Shown in pieces: positions 1 to 5,427 of a stretch of DNA of 6,900 bases (positions within the stretch are counted from its first letter, which is position 1; the number at the start of each line of letters is the position of its first letter). The translations under genes and the position numbers were made by a program. Origin of the DNA: Streptomyces sp. NRRL F-2664 (GTDB lineage: Bacteria > Actinomycetota > Actinomycetes > Streptomycetales > Streptomycetaceae); assembly GCF_000719345.1 (NCBI RefSeq), contig NZ_JOFX01000097.1, positions 1 through 6,900 of the forward strand. The letters are read 5' to 3'. The notes below the pieces were generated by a model. That model saw nothing but the letters and a program-made list of their open reading frames with translations. It did no database searches and was not told the origin of the DNA.

Positions 1-552
1 GAGAGCCGTGGTGGGCTCGTCGGCGATGATCAGGTCCGGCTCCAGGGCCAGCGCCATGGCGATCATGATGCGCTGGCGCATACCGCCGGAGAACTGGTGG
101 GGGTAGTCCCCGACCCGCTGTTTGGCCGCGGGGATCCGCACCCGGTCCATCAGCTCCACGGCCTTCGCGCGGGCCTCCTTGCGGGACGTGCCGCGGTGGA
201 CCTCGTACATCTCGCCGAGCTGGGCGCCGACGGTCAGCACCGGGTTGAGGGAGGACAGCGCGTCCTGGAAGATCATCGCCATCTCGGCGCCGCGGATCCG
301 GCGCCGTTCGTCCTCCTTCATCTTCAGCAGGTCCCGGCCCTTGAAGAGGATCTCGCCGCCGGCGATCCGGCCCGGCGGCACGTCCAGGATCCCCATCACG
401 GCCTGCGCGGTCACCGACTTGCCGGAGCCGGACTCACCGAGCACGGCCAGCGTCTCGCCCTCGTCCACCGCGTAGTGGACGCCGTTGACCGCCTTCGCGA
501 CTCCGTCGCGCGTCTTGAATTCCACGTGGAGGTCGCGGACTTCGAGCAGCAT
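1..552 (-). CDS. Peptide ABC transporter ATP-binding protein, OppD/DppD type (3' partial)
   Basis: This is the nucleotide-binding subunit that would drive peptide import by the permease pair encoded just upstream; it works at the cytoplasmic face of the membrane. The visible 184 residues start [10 protein letters not shown] and carry Walker A GESGSGKS (residues 39-46), the Q-loop FQD (95-97), the signature FSGGMRQR (154-161) and Walker B LIIADEPT (174-181). The frame leaves the window right after Walker B, so the D-loop, the switch histidine and the C-terminal oligopeptide domain are not seen. The start ATG at 552 has a GAGGAG ribosome site (565-560) with a 7-nt spacer, and this site overlaps the TGA stop of the OppC-type gene. 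The 11-nt gap implies one operon with translational coupling. SGGMRQR rather than SGGQRQR is common in the D-type subunit of this family, so a D rather than F assignment is inferred. An F-type partner probably follows off the left edge. The peptide substrate cannot be told from the sequence. Confidence 0.95.
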   Translation of the reverse strand, partial: MLLEVRDLHVEFKTRDGVAKAVNGVHYAVDEGETLAVLGESGSGKSVTAQAVMGILDVPPGRIAGGEILFKGRDLLKMKEDERRRIRGAEMAMIFQDALSSLNPVLTVGAQLGEMYEVHRGTSRKEARAKAVELMDRVRIPAAKQRVGDYPHQFSGGMRQRIMIAMALALEPDLIIADEPTTAL

Positions 553-563
553 GTGCGGGCTCC

Positions 564-1583
564 TCAGCGCAGCTTGGGGTCGAGGGCGTCGCGCACCGCG
601 TCGCCGAGCATGATGAAGGCGAGCACCGTGATGCTCAGCGCGCCCGCGGGCCACAGCAGCATGTGCGGGGCGTTGCGGATCTGCGAGGCGGCGTTGGAGA
701 TGTCGATGCCCCAGGAGACGGTGGGCGGGCGCAGGCCGACGCCGAGGAAGGACAAGGTCGCCTCCAGGGCGATGTACGTGCCGAGCGCGATCGTGGCGAC
801 GACGATGACGGGGGCGACCGCGTTGGGCGCGACGTGTCGCAGCAGCATGCGGGCATTGCCCGCGCCCAGGGCCCGGGCGGCCTGGACGTAGTCGTTCTGC
901 TTGGCGGTGATCACCGATCCGCGGGCGATGCGGGCCACCTGCGGCCAGCCCAGGAGCACGATGAAGCCGACCACGGGCCAGACGGTGGTGCTGGTGACGA
1001 CGGACAGGAAGACCAGCCCGCCGAGGACGACCGGGATGCCGAAGAAGATGTCGGCGACCCGGGAGAGCAGGGAGTCGCCCCAGCCGCCGAAGAAGCCGGC
1101 GAGCCCCCCGAGCGCGGAGCCGAGCAGGGCGGCGCCGAGGGTGGCACAGACGCCGACGGTGATGGAGGCGCGGGCGCCGTACACGGTGCGGGTGTAGACG
1201 TCGCATCCCTGGGTGTCGTAGCCGAACGGGTGGCCGGGGGCCGAGCCCTGCTGGGACTTGGACAGGTCGCACTGGAGGGGGTCGCCGCTGGCGATGAGCT
1301 GCGGCCAGATCGCGATGACGACGAGGAAGAGGATCAGCAGGGAGGAGAGGACGAAGACGGGGTTGCGGCGCAGCTGGTGCCAGGCGTCGGACCACAGGGA
1401 GCGGGCCCGCTCCTTCGGCCCGGACGCGCCCGGTCCCGCGGTCTTCTCGATGCCTCGGACGCTTTCGGCCTCGTCGAGCGCCAGATCCATGGGTCCCCCT
1501 TGGCCCGTGGGCGAGACGGCTTCCTTCGGGCGGGGGCCGACCGGGTCGTAGCCGGCGGGTTCGGGGCGCTCGGGATCAGGCAT
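564..1583 (-). CDS. Peptide ABC transporter permease, OppC/DppC type
   Basis: This is the second transmembrane subunit of the importer; it pairs with the OppB/DppB-type protein to form the channel. It has 339 residues. A hydrophilic N-terminal stretch of about 70 residues precedes the first membrane segment (about 75-96). An extracytoplasmic loop follows with HPFGYDTQGCDVYTR, the counterpart of the family's HPLGTDxxGRD motif. The remaining membrane segments lie at about 138-330. The EAA loop that docks on the ATPase is QAARALGAGNARMLLRHVAPN without its last residue, about 234-254. The C-terminus LGDAVRDALDPKLR is typical of DppC. C105 and C127 lie in the outer loop and could pair. The ATG at 1583 has GAGGA at 1594-1590 and overlaps the upstream permease stop by 8 nt, which favours this start. 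A later ATG at 1490 (residue 32, purine-rich upstream) is a weaker alternative that would remove half of the long N-terminal tail. Confidence 0.95.
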   Translation of the reverse strand: MPDPERPEPAGYDPVGPRPKEAVSPTGQGGPMDLALDEAESVRGIEKTAGPGASGPKERARSLWSDAWHQLRRNPVFVLSSLLILFLVVIAIWPQLIASGDPLQCDLSKSQQGSAPGHPFGYDTQGCDVYTRTVYGARASITVGVCATLGAALLGSALGGLAGFFGGWGDSLLSRVADIFFGIPVVLGGLVFLSVVTSTTVWPVVGFIVLLGWPQVARIARGSVITAKQNDYVQAARALGAGNARMLLRHVAPNAVAPVIVVATIALGTYIALEATLSFLGVGLRPPTVSWGIDISNAASQIRNAPHMLLWPAGALSITVLAFIMLGDAVRDALDPKLR

Positions 1584-2499
1584 AACGGATCCTCGGGTCC
1601 AGGACCGCGTAGAGCAGGTCGACGAGCAGGTTCGCCAGCAGGAAGACGATGACGAGGATGGTCACGAAGCCGACGACCGTGGGCGAGTTGTTGCGCAGGA
1701 TGCCCTGGTAGAGCTGGTAGCCGACGCCGTGGATGTTGAAGATCCGCTCGGTGACGATGGCCCCGCCCATCAGGGCGCCGATGTCGGTCCCGATGAAGGT
1801 GACCACCGGGATCAGCGAGTTGCGCAGCAGGTGGCGGGTGACGACCCGGCGGCGGGGCAGGCCCTTGGCAGTGGCGGTGCGGACGTAGTCGGCCTTGACG
1901 TTCTCGGCGATGGAGGTGCGGGACAGGCGGGTGACGTAGGCGAGGGAGACCAGCGCGAGGACGATGCCGGGCAGGATCAGTTCGTTCAGGGGGGCGTCCG
2001 GGGAGACGGTGGGCCGTACCCAGCCCCATTGGACGCCGAAGAGGTACTGGAGGAGGTAGCCCGTGACGAAGGTGGGCACCGAGATGACCACGAGGGTCAT
2101 CACCAGCACCGAGGTGTCGACCGTCCGGCCGCGGCGCAGGCCGCTGATCACGCCGAGGGTGATGCCGATGACGACCTCGAAGAAGATCGCCACGAGGGTC
2201 AGGCGCAGGGTGACCGGAAAGGCGGAGGCCATCAGCTCGGTGACGGACTGTCCGTTGAAGGCGGTGCCGAAGTCGCCCTGGAAGATCTGCCCCATGTAGT
2301 GCAGGTACTGCTTCCACAGGGGCTGGTCGAGGTAGAGGTCCTTGCGGATGCGGGCGGCGGTGGCCGGGTCGGGGGCCTTGTCGCCGAAGAGGGCCGCGAC
2401 CGGGTCACCCAGCGCGTACACCATGAAGAAGATCAGGAACGTGCTGCCGATGAACACCGGGATCATCTGGAGCAGCCGCCGGATCACATAACGTCCCAT
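1576..2499 (-). CDS. Peptide ABC transporter permease, OppB/DppB type
   Basis: This is the first transmembrane subunit of the peptide importer. The 307-residue protein starts MGRYVIRRLLQMIPVF, the classical N-terminus of OppB/DppB. It has a first membrane helix at about 10-30, an outer domain with GDP and the LDQPLWKQYLHYMGQ segment (about 57-71), and five more helices between about 98 and 298. The EAA loop lies around residues 204-232 (DYVRTATAKGLPRRRVVTRH and following), and the end is YAVLDPRIRYA. The start at 2499 was chosen because GGAG (2509-2506) sits 6 nt before it and the protein then begins with the family motif. In-frame ATGs at 2511 and 2526 would only add MEHS or MPANC-type residues unlike the family. 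It lies 79 nt after the binding-protein gene and overlaps the OppC-type gene by 8 nt (1576-1583), consistent with coupled translation. Confidence 0.95.
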   Translation of the reverse strand: MGRYVIRRLLQMIPVFIGSTFLIFFMVYALGDPVAALFGDKAPDPATAARIRKDLYLDQPLWKQYLHYMGQIFQGDFGTAFNGQSVTELMASAFPVTLRLTLVAIFFEVVIGITLGVISGLRRGRTVDTSVLVMTLVVISVPTFVTGYLLQYLFGVQWGWVRPTVSPDAPLNELILPGIVLALVSLAYVTRLSRTSIAENVKADYVRTATAKGLPRRRVVTRHLLRNSLIPVVTFIGTDIGALMGGAIVTERIFNIHGVGYQLYQGILRNNSPTVVGFVTILVIVFLLANLLVDLLYAVLDPRIRYA

Positions 2500-2505
2500 G
2501 GAGTG

Positions 2506-2509
2506 CTCC
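2506..2509 (-). promoter_or_regulatory. Ribosome binding site of the OppB-type permease
   Basis: GGAG sits 6 nt before the ATG at 2499 and decides between three in-frame ATGs (2499, 2511, 2526). The site lies inside a short inverted repeat with arms CATGGAG (2497-2503 on the plus strand) and CTCCATG (2506-2512), so in mRNA the ribosome site could pair with the bases around the start codon. Confidence 0.7.
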
Positions 2510-2530
2510 ATGCAGTTGGCGGGCACGGCG

Positions 2531-2555
2531 GGCCCCCGGCGTCGGGCCGGGGGCC
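2531..2555 (-). terminator. GC hairpin between binding-protein and permease genes (attenuator or mRNA stabiliser)
   Basis: A perfect inverted repeat has arms GGCCCCCGGC (2531-2540) and GCCGGGGGCC (2546-2555) around a 5-nt loop. In the minus-strand transcript it forms a 10-bp all-GC stem that begins 23 nt after the binding-protein stop codon. No T-tract follows and the downstream permease is clearly part of the same operon. I therefore infer a partial terminator or a 3'-end stabiliser that leaves more binding-protein mRNA than permease mRNA, as known for other binding-protein-dependent transport operons. A short direct repeat of CCGGGAT (2554-2560, 2561-2567) lies beside it. Confidence 0.65.
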
Positions 2556-2578
2556 GGGATCCGGGATCCGGGTGCGGG

Positions 2579-4210
2579 TCAGATCACCTTGATCCGGTCG
2601 TAGACCGGGACGCTGAACTGGTTGAGGGCCACGTCCTCCAGGCGCTCCGAGTAGCCGGCGCTGCCGTTCTGGTACCAGAGCGGGATGGACGGCATCTGCT
2701 CGGCGAGGATCTTCTCCGACTCCTGGAAGCTGGCGATCGCCTTGGCGGCGTCGCTCTCCCGGTTCGCCTCGTCGACGAGGGCGTCGAACTCCTTGTTGCT
2801 GAACTTGCCGTAGTTGGAGGAGGCGCCCGTGTAGTAGAGCGGCTGGAGGAAGTTCTGGATCAGCGGGTAGTCGGCCTGCCAGCCGGAGCGGAAGGGGCCG
2901 GTCAGCTTGTAGCTGCTCTGCTGGTTGCGGAAGTCGGCGAAGGTGCCGACGGGGTTGACCGTGCAGACCGGTCCCTCCCCGAGCGCGTTGTTGATGCTGT
3001 TGCAGACGGCGTCCATCCAGTCGCGGTGCGAGCCGGTGTCGACGTTGGAGGTCAGCGTGACCTTGCCGCCGGGGAGTCCGCCGCCCTCCTGGATGAGCTT
3101 CTTGGCCTCGGCCGGGTCGTAGACACAGGCGTCGCCGCAGGCCGTGGAGGAGAAGCCGCCCTTCTCGCCGAGTGCCGGCGAGGTCCAGTCCTTGGCGGGG
3201 GTGCGCGTCTCCCGGAAGATCTGCTGGGTGATCTCGTCGCGGTTGATGGCCCGGGAGATGCCCTGGCGGACCTTCTCCATGCCCGGCTTGCTCCACTGCG
3301 CGTCGTACAGGGGGAAGGTGAGGGTCTGGATGATGAGGGCCGGCTGGTTGATGTACCGGTCGCCGAGGTCGTTCTTGACGTTCTTCAGCTGCTGGGCGGG
3401 GACGTCGTCGACCAGGTCGAGGTTGCCGGAGATCAGGTCGGTGTAGGCGGTGTTGTTGTCGGTGTAGACCTTCAGGTCCACGCCGCCGTTCTGCGCCTTG
3501 TCCTCACCGGGGTACGCGTCCCACTTGCGCAGCTTCATCCCGGTGCCCTTGCTGTACGAGTCCACCAGGTACGGGCCGTTGCCGACGGGCTTGTCCAGCC
3601 AGGCGGTGTGGTCGGTGAAGAAGGACTTGGGCAGCGGGGAGAAGGCCTGGTAGCCGAGGGTCTCCGGCCAGGTGGAGAACGTGTCCTTGAGGGCTACGGT
3701 GAAGGTCTTGGGGTCCTTGACCACCAGCCCGGACATCGTCTTGGCCTTCGGCTCGCCGGACGCAGGGTGCACGTCGTCGTAGCCGACGATGTCGGAGAAG
3801 AAGGGCGCGTTGTTCTGCTTGTTGCGCACGTCCGCGCCGTAGTTCCAGGCGTCCACGAAGGACTGCGCGGTGACCGGCTCGTCGTTGCTGAACTTCCAGC
3901 CGTCCTTCAGCGTCACGGTGAAGTTCCGACTGTCCGTCGTCTCGATGGACTCGGCGAGCATGTTCTTGGCCTCGCCGGTCTCGGGGTCGTAGCGCTTGAG
4001 GCCGCGGAAGAGCATGTCGAGGACCTTGCCGCCCTGCACCTCGTTGGTGTTGGCGGGCTCCAGCGGGTTCTGCGGGTCACCCCACGACGAGCTGACGATC
4101 CCCGAGGCGCCGCCACCTCCGCCGCTGTCGCTCCCGCCGCCGCAGGCCGTCGCCACGAGGGCGACGGCCACTGCACATGCGGCCCACTGGGCGTGGGTGG
4201 CTCCGCGCAT
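2579..4210 (-). CDS. Oligopeptide-binding lipoprotein, OppA/DppA family (SBP_bac_5)
   Basis: This is the membrane-anchored capture protein that would bind a peptide or similar ligand outside the cell and deliver it to the permeases. It has 543 residues, usual for OppA/DppA. A short basic start (MRGATHAQW) and a hydrophobic stretch lead to a lipobox-like ATAC with the acylated cysteine at residue 23, followed by a Gly/Ser/Asp linker (24-37). Family landmarks are LAESIE and LKDGWKFSNDEPVTAQSFV (about 84-119), GNGPYLVDSY (210-219), KVRQGISRAINRDEI (313-327) and GWQADY (443-448); the last matches the ligand-pocket region of OppA (GWCADY-like). Four cysteines (358, 362, 403, 416) could form two disulfides. 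The start at 4210 is set by a perfect AGGAGG with a 6-nt spacer; the upstream ATG at 4240 would lengthen the signal region without a ribosome site. It heads an operon of binding protein, two permeases and an ATPase. The ligand cannot be read from the sequence. Confidence 0.95.
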   Translation of the reverse strand: MRGATHAQWAACAVAVALVATACGGGSDSGGGGGASGIVSSSWGDPQNPLEPANTNEVQGGKVLDMLFRGLKRYDPETGEAKNMLAESIETTDSRNFTVTLKDGWKFSNDEPVTAQSFVDAWNYGADVRNKQNNAPFFSDIVGYDDVHPASGEPKAKTMSGLVVKDPKTFTVALKDTFSTWPETLGYQAFSPLPKSFFTDHTAWLDKPVGNGPYLVDSYSKGTGMKLRKWDAYPGEDKAQNGGVDLKVYTDNNTAYTDLISGNLDLVDDVPAQQLKNVKNDLGDRYINQPALIIQTLTFPLYDAQWSKPGMEKVRQGISRAINRDEITQQIFRETRTPAKDWTSPALGEKGGFSSTACGDACVYDPAEAKKLIQEGGGLPGGKVTLTSNVDTGSHRDWMDAVCNSINNALGEGPVCTVNPVGTFADFRNQQSSYKLTGPFRSGWQADYPLIQNFLQPLYYTGASSNYGKFSNKEFDALVDEANRESDAAKAIASFQESEKILAEQMPSIPLWYQNGSAGYSERLEDVALNQFSVPVYDRIKVI

Positions 4211-4216
4211 GGAGTG

Positions 4217-4222
4217 CCTCCT
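4217..4222 (-). promoter_or_regulatory. Ribosome binding site of the binding-protein gene
   Basis: AGGAGG, fully complementary to the 16S anti-Shine-Dalgarno core, lies 6 nt before the ATG at 4210. It selects this start over the ATG at 4240 and suggests high translation, as expected for a binding protein. The run GGCACTCCATG following the purine core is closely echoed before the OppB-type permease (GAGCACTCCATG). Confidence 0.85.
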
Positions 4223-4223
4223 A

Positions 4224-4250
4224 TGGCTCCCAAGACTCACTTAGGGGCCA
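4224..4250 (-). repeat. Imperfect inverted repeat just upstream of the binding-protein ribosome site
   Basis: The plus-strand arms are TGGCTCCCAAG (4224-4234) and CTTAGGGGCCA (4240-4250) around the 5-nt loop ACTCA. Ten base pairs form (TGGC/GCCA, CCC/GGG, AAG/CTT), with one bulged base on each side. The element ends 1 nt before AGGAGG. It could be an operator in DNA, a leader hairpin in mRNA, or a weak terminator of the upstream GNAT gene (no T-tract). Which of these applies is open. Confidence 0.4.
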
Positions 4251-4265
4251 ATGTCACCCTATGTG

Positions 4266-4292
4266 CGGTCCCCCACACGCATGGTTGGACCG
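4266..4292. repeat. Short spaced inverted repeat, possible operator
   Basis: CGGTCC (4266-4271) and GGACCG (4287-4292) form 6-bp arms 21 nt apart from start to start, about two helical turns. The repeat lies in the gap upstream of the binding-protein operon, just downstream of a candidate -10 element. This geometry suits a dimeric regulator, but a repeat this short may arise by chance in GC-rich DNA. Confidence 0.25.
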
Positions 4293-4321
4293 ATTGCACC
4301 CGCGCGTTGCGCCCCTGTCAC
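4293..4321 (-). promoter_or_regulatory. Candidate promoter of the second transporter operon
   Basis: GTGACA (4321-4316), overlapping the stop codon of the GNAT gene, is five of six to the TTGACA -35 consensus. TGCAAT (4298-4293) follows after 17 nt and is four of six to TATAAT. Transcription would start near 4287 and give a leader of about 75 nt. The -10 lacks the usual second-position A, so the call is weak. TAGGGT at 4261-4256 fits the TAnnnT -10 pattern better but has no recognisable -35 at the right distance. Confidence 0.25.
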
Positions 4322-5244
4322 CCCTGGGGGTGCAAAGCCAGCTCCCACGCGTCGACGCCGTAGTGCAAGGTCATGCCGTGCGCCTCGTAGAGCGCCAGTG
4401 CACCGGTCGCGTTGTGGATGTCCACACCGAGGCCCAGGGTGTCCCGGCCGCGCGCCGCGTAGGTGGCGAAGCCGTGGCGCAGCAGGTAGCCGCCCACGCC
4501 CCGGCCGCGCGCGTCCTTGCGCACGCCGATGTGGCTGACCCAGGCCATGCTCGTGCGGTCGTCCCGGGTGAGCAGGACGGCGACGTCGCCCTCGTCGGGC
4601 AGGCTCGCGATCCAGACCAGCGACCAGTCGAGGGTGCGGCCCTCGATGTGGTCCAGCCAGTTCTCGTACGGGCGGTCCACATGGCCGAAGTGGGCGGCGA
4701 AGGTCTCCTCGACCAGGGCGTGCGCCCGACGGCGGTCGGCGTCGTCGTCGCCGCAGTGGCGCAGGGTGAGCCCCTCGGGCGGGGTGGGGGCGAGGTCGGC
4801 GGCCGCGGACAGCGGGCGCGTCATGACCTGGTAGCGGCGGACGGTGCGGTAGCCGCGCCCGGAGAGGAGGGCCAGGTCGATGGTGGGCGCCACATTGAGC
4901 TGGATCTTGAGTGTGCCCGTCCCGCCGGTGATCTCGCGGGCCCGGGTCTCCATGCGTTCGAGCAGCAGGGTCGCCGCCTCGTCGTGGCCGGGCAGGACGT
5001 AGTGGTCCCCGTCGACGCGGCCGGGACCGGAGTCCGCCCACACCAGGGCGTAGGCCAGGAGCCGGCCGTCCTCGAAGGCGAGCCAGGAGTCGGTGGCGAG
5101 GTCCACGTCAGGGGCGTTGAGGTCGGCCTCGACGGTACCGAGGTCGGTTTCGGGGCGGCCCGTCTCGATCACGTCGACGGCGTTGAGCAGGGCGCAGATG
5201 TCGGTGGCGTCCCCAGGACCGGCGGGCCGTACGGTGATGGTCAT
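4318..5244 (-). CDS. Tandem-GNAT N-acetyltransferase family protein
   Basis: This is a predicted cytosolic acetyl-CoA-dependent acetyltransferase of 308 residues, about twice a single GNAT domain. The N-terminal GNAT-like half (about 1-145, starting MTITVRPAGPGDATDI) lacks a clear acetyl-CoA loop: the matching stretch reads VLPGHDEAATLLLERM. The C-terminal half (about 158-305) has beta strand AWVSHIGV, the acetyl-CoA loop RGRGVG (246-251), and the family end NATGALALYEAHGM (278-291). One degenerate and one intact domain is the layout known for mycothiol synthase MshD, but overall identity to MshD is not evident and a different acceptor is likely. The start at 5244 has GGAGAG (5257-5252) with a 7-nt spacer; an in-frame ATG at 5280 is possible but has no better site. 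The gene sits alone between two peptide transporter operons, 120 nt downstream of a terminator. Its acceptor substrate is unknown. Confidence 0.88.
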   Translation of the reverse strand: MTITVRPAGPGDATDICALLNAVDVIETGRPETDLGTVEADLNAPDVDLATDSWLAFEDGRLLAYALVWADSGPGRVDGDHYVLPGHDEAATLLLERMETRAREITGGTGTLKIQLNVAPTIDLALLSGRGYRTVRRYQVMTRPLSAAADLAPTPPEGLTLRHCGDDDADRRRAHALVEETFAAHFGHVDRPYENWLDHIEGRTLDWSLVWIASLPDEGDVAVLLTRDDRTSMAWVSHIGVRKDARGRGVGGYLLRHGFATYAARGRDTLGLGVDIHNATGALALYEAHGMTLHYGVDAWELALHPQG

Positions 5245-5248
5245 TGCG

Positions 5249-5323
5249 TCACTCTCCGGCCCGGTGTCCCGGGGCCGCAACCGGTTTGTGCACGGGTCGG
5301 GGCGAGCCGTCCGGGGTGAGCAC
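5249..5323 (-). CDS. Possible 24-residue leader peptide upstream of the GNAT gene
   Basis: A GTG-started reading frame of 24 codons begins MLTPDGSPRP and ends HRAGE. It has a consensus AGGAG (5334-5330) with a 6-nt spacer, starts 42 nt downstream of the upstream operon's terminator hairpin, and its TGA stop lies 4 nt before the GNAT ATG, inside the ribosome-site region. It has no recognised domain. The arrangement would allow translational coupling to the GNAT gene. In GC-rich DNA such small frames also arise by chance, and the frame is open further upstream through the terminator, so the evidence rests on the ribosome site and the tight spacing only. Confidence 0.3.
   Translation of the reverse strand: MLTPDGSPRPVHKPVAAPGHRAGE
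5252..5257 (-). promoter_or_regulatory. Ribosome binding site of the GNAT gene
   Basis: GGAGAG lies 7 nt before the ATG at 5244 and supports that start over the ATG at 5280. It overlaps the end of the possible 24-codon leader ORF and directly abuts a small hairpin (5258-5276). Confidence 0.65.
5258..5276 (-). repeat. Small hairpin abutting the GNAT ribosome site
   Basis: Plus-strand arms GGCCCGG (5258-5264) and CCGGGGCC (5269-5276) give seven G-C pairs with one bulged base and the loop TGTC. In mRNA the stem ends immediately before GGAGAG and lies within the last codons of the possible leader ORF, so translation of that ORF would open it. GC-rich chance pairing is a fair alternative. Confidence 0.3.
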
Positions 5324-5365
5324 GCGGAACTCCTGCTGCCGCGGTGTCCGGCTCGGGACGCGCCG

Positions 5366-5407
5366 ACGGCCGGTCCCCGGCGCCGTGGGGCGCCGGGGAC
5401 CGGCCGT
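5366..5407 (-). terminator. Strong intrinsic terminator of the right-hand transporter operon
   Basis: A perfect 19-bp inverted repeat has plus-strand arms at 5366-5384 (beginning ACGGCCGGTCCCC) and 5389-5407 (ending GGACCGGCCGT) and a 4-nt loop GTGG. In the minus-strand transcript the stem begins 20 nt after the stop codon of the OppF-type gene. No T-tract follows, which is common for terminators in Streptomyces. It separates this operon from the GNAT gene. The symmetry would let it work in both directions, though no plus-strand gene is seen to use it. Confidence 0.88.
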
Positions 5408-5427
5408 GGACGTGGAGCGTGCGGGGA

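Noticed and set aside
1334..2317. A 327-codon minus-strand frame across both permease genes
   Set aside because: It is out of frame with both permeases, is Arg/Pro/His-rich and has no domain or ribosome site.
2554..2573. Tandem CCGGGAT copies as a real repeat array
   Set aside because: There are only two full copies plus a partial one, which is within chance for GC-rich DNA.
2498..4363. A 621-codon open frame on the plus strand
   Set aside because: It is antisense to the binding-protein gene, has no recognisable domain, is rich in Val/Gly/Glu/Arg as expected from reading high-GC codons backwards, and has no ribosome site.
5366..5407. The perfect 19-bp inverted repeat as an insertion-sequence end or att site
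   Set aside because: It is a tight stem with a 4-nt loop 20 nt after a stop codon, with no transposase or target duplication nearby; a terminator explains it.
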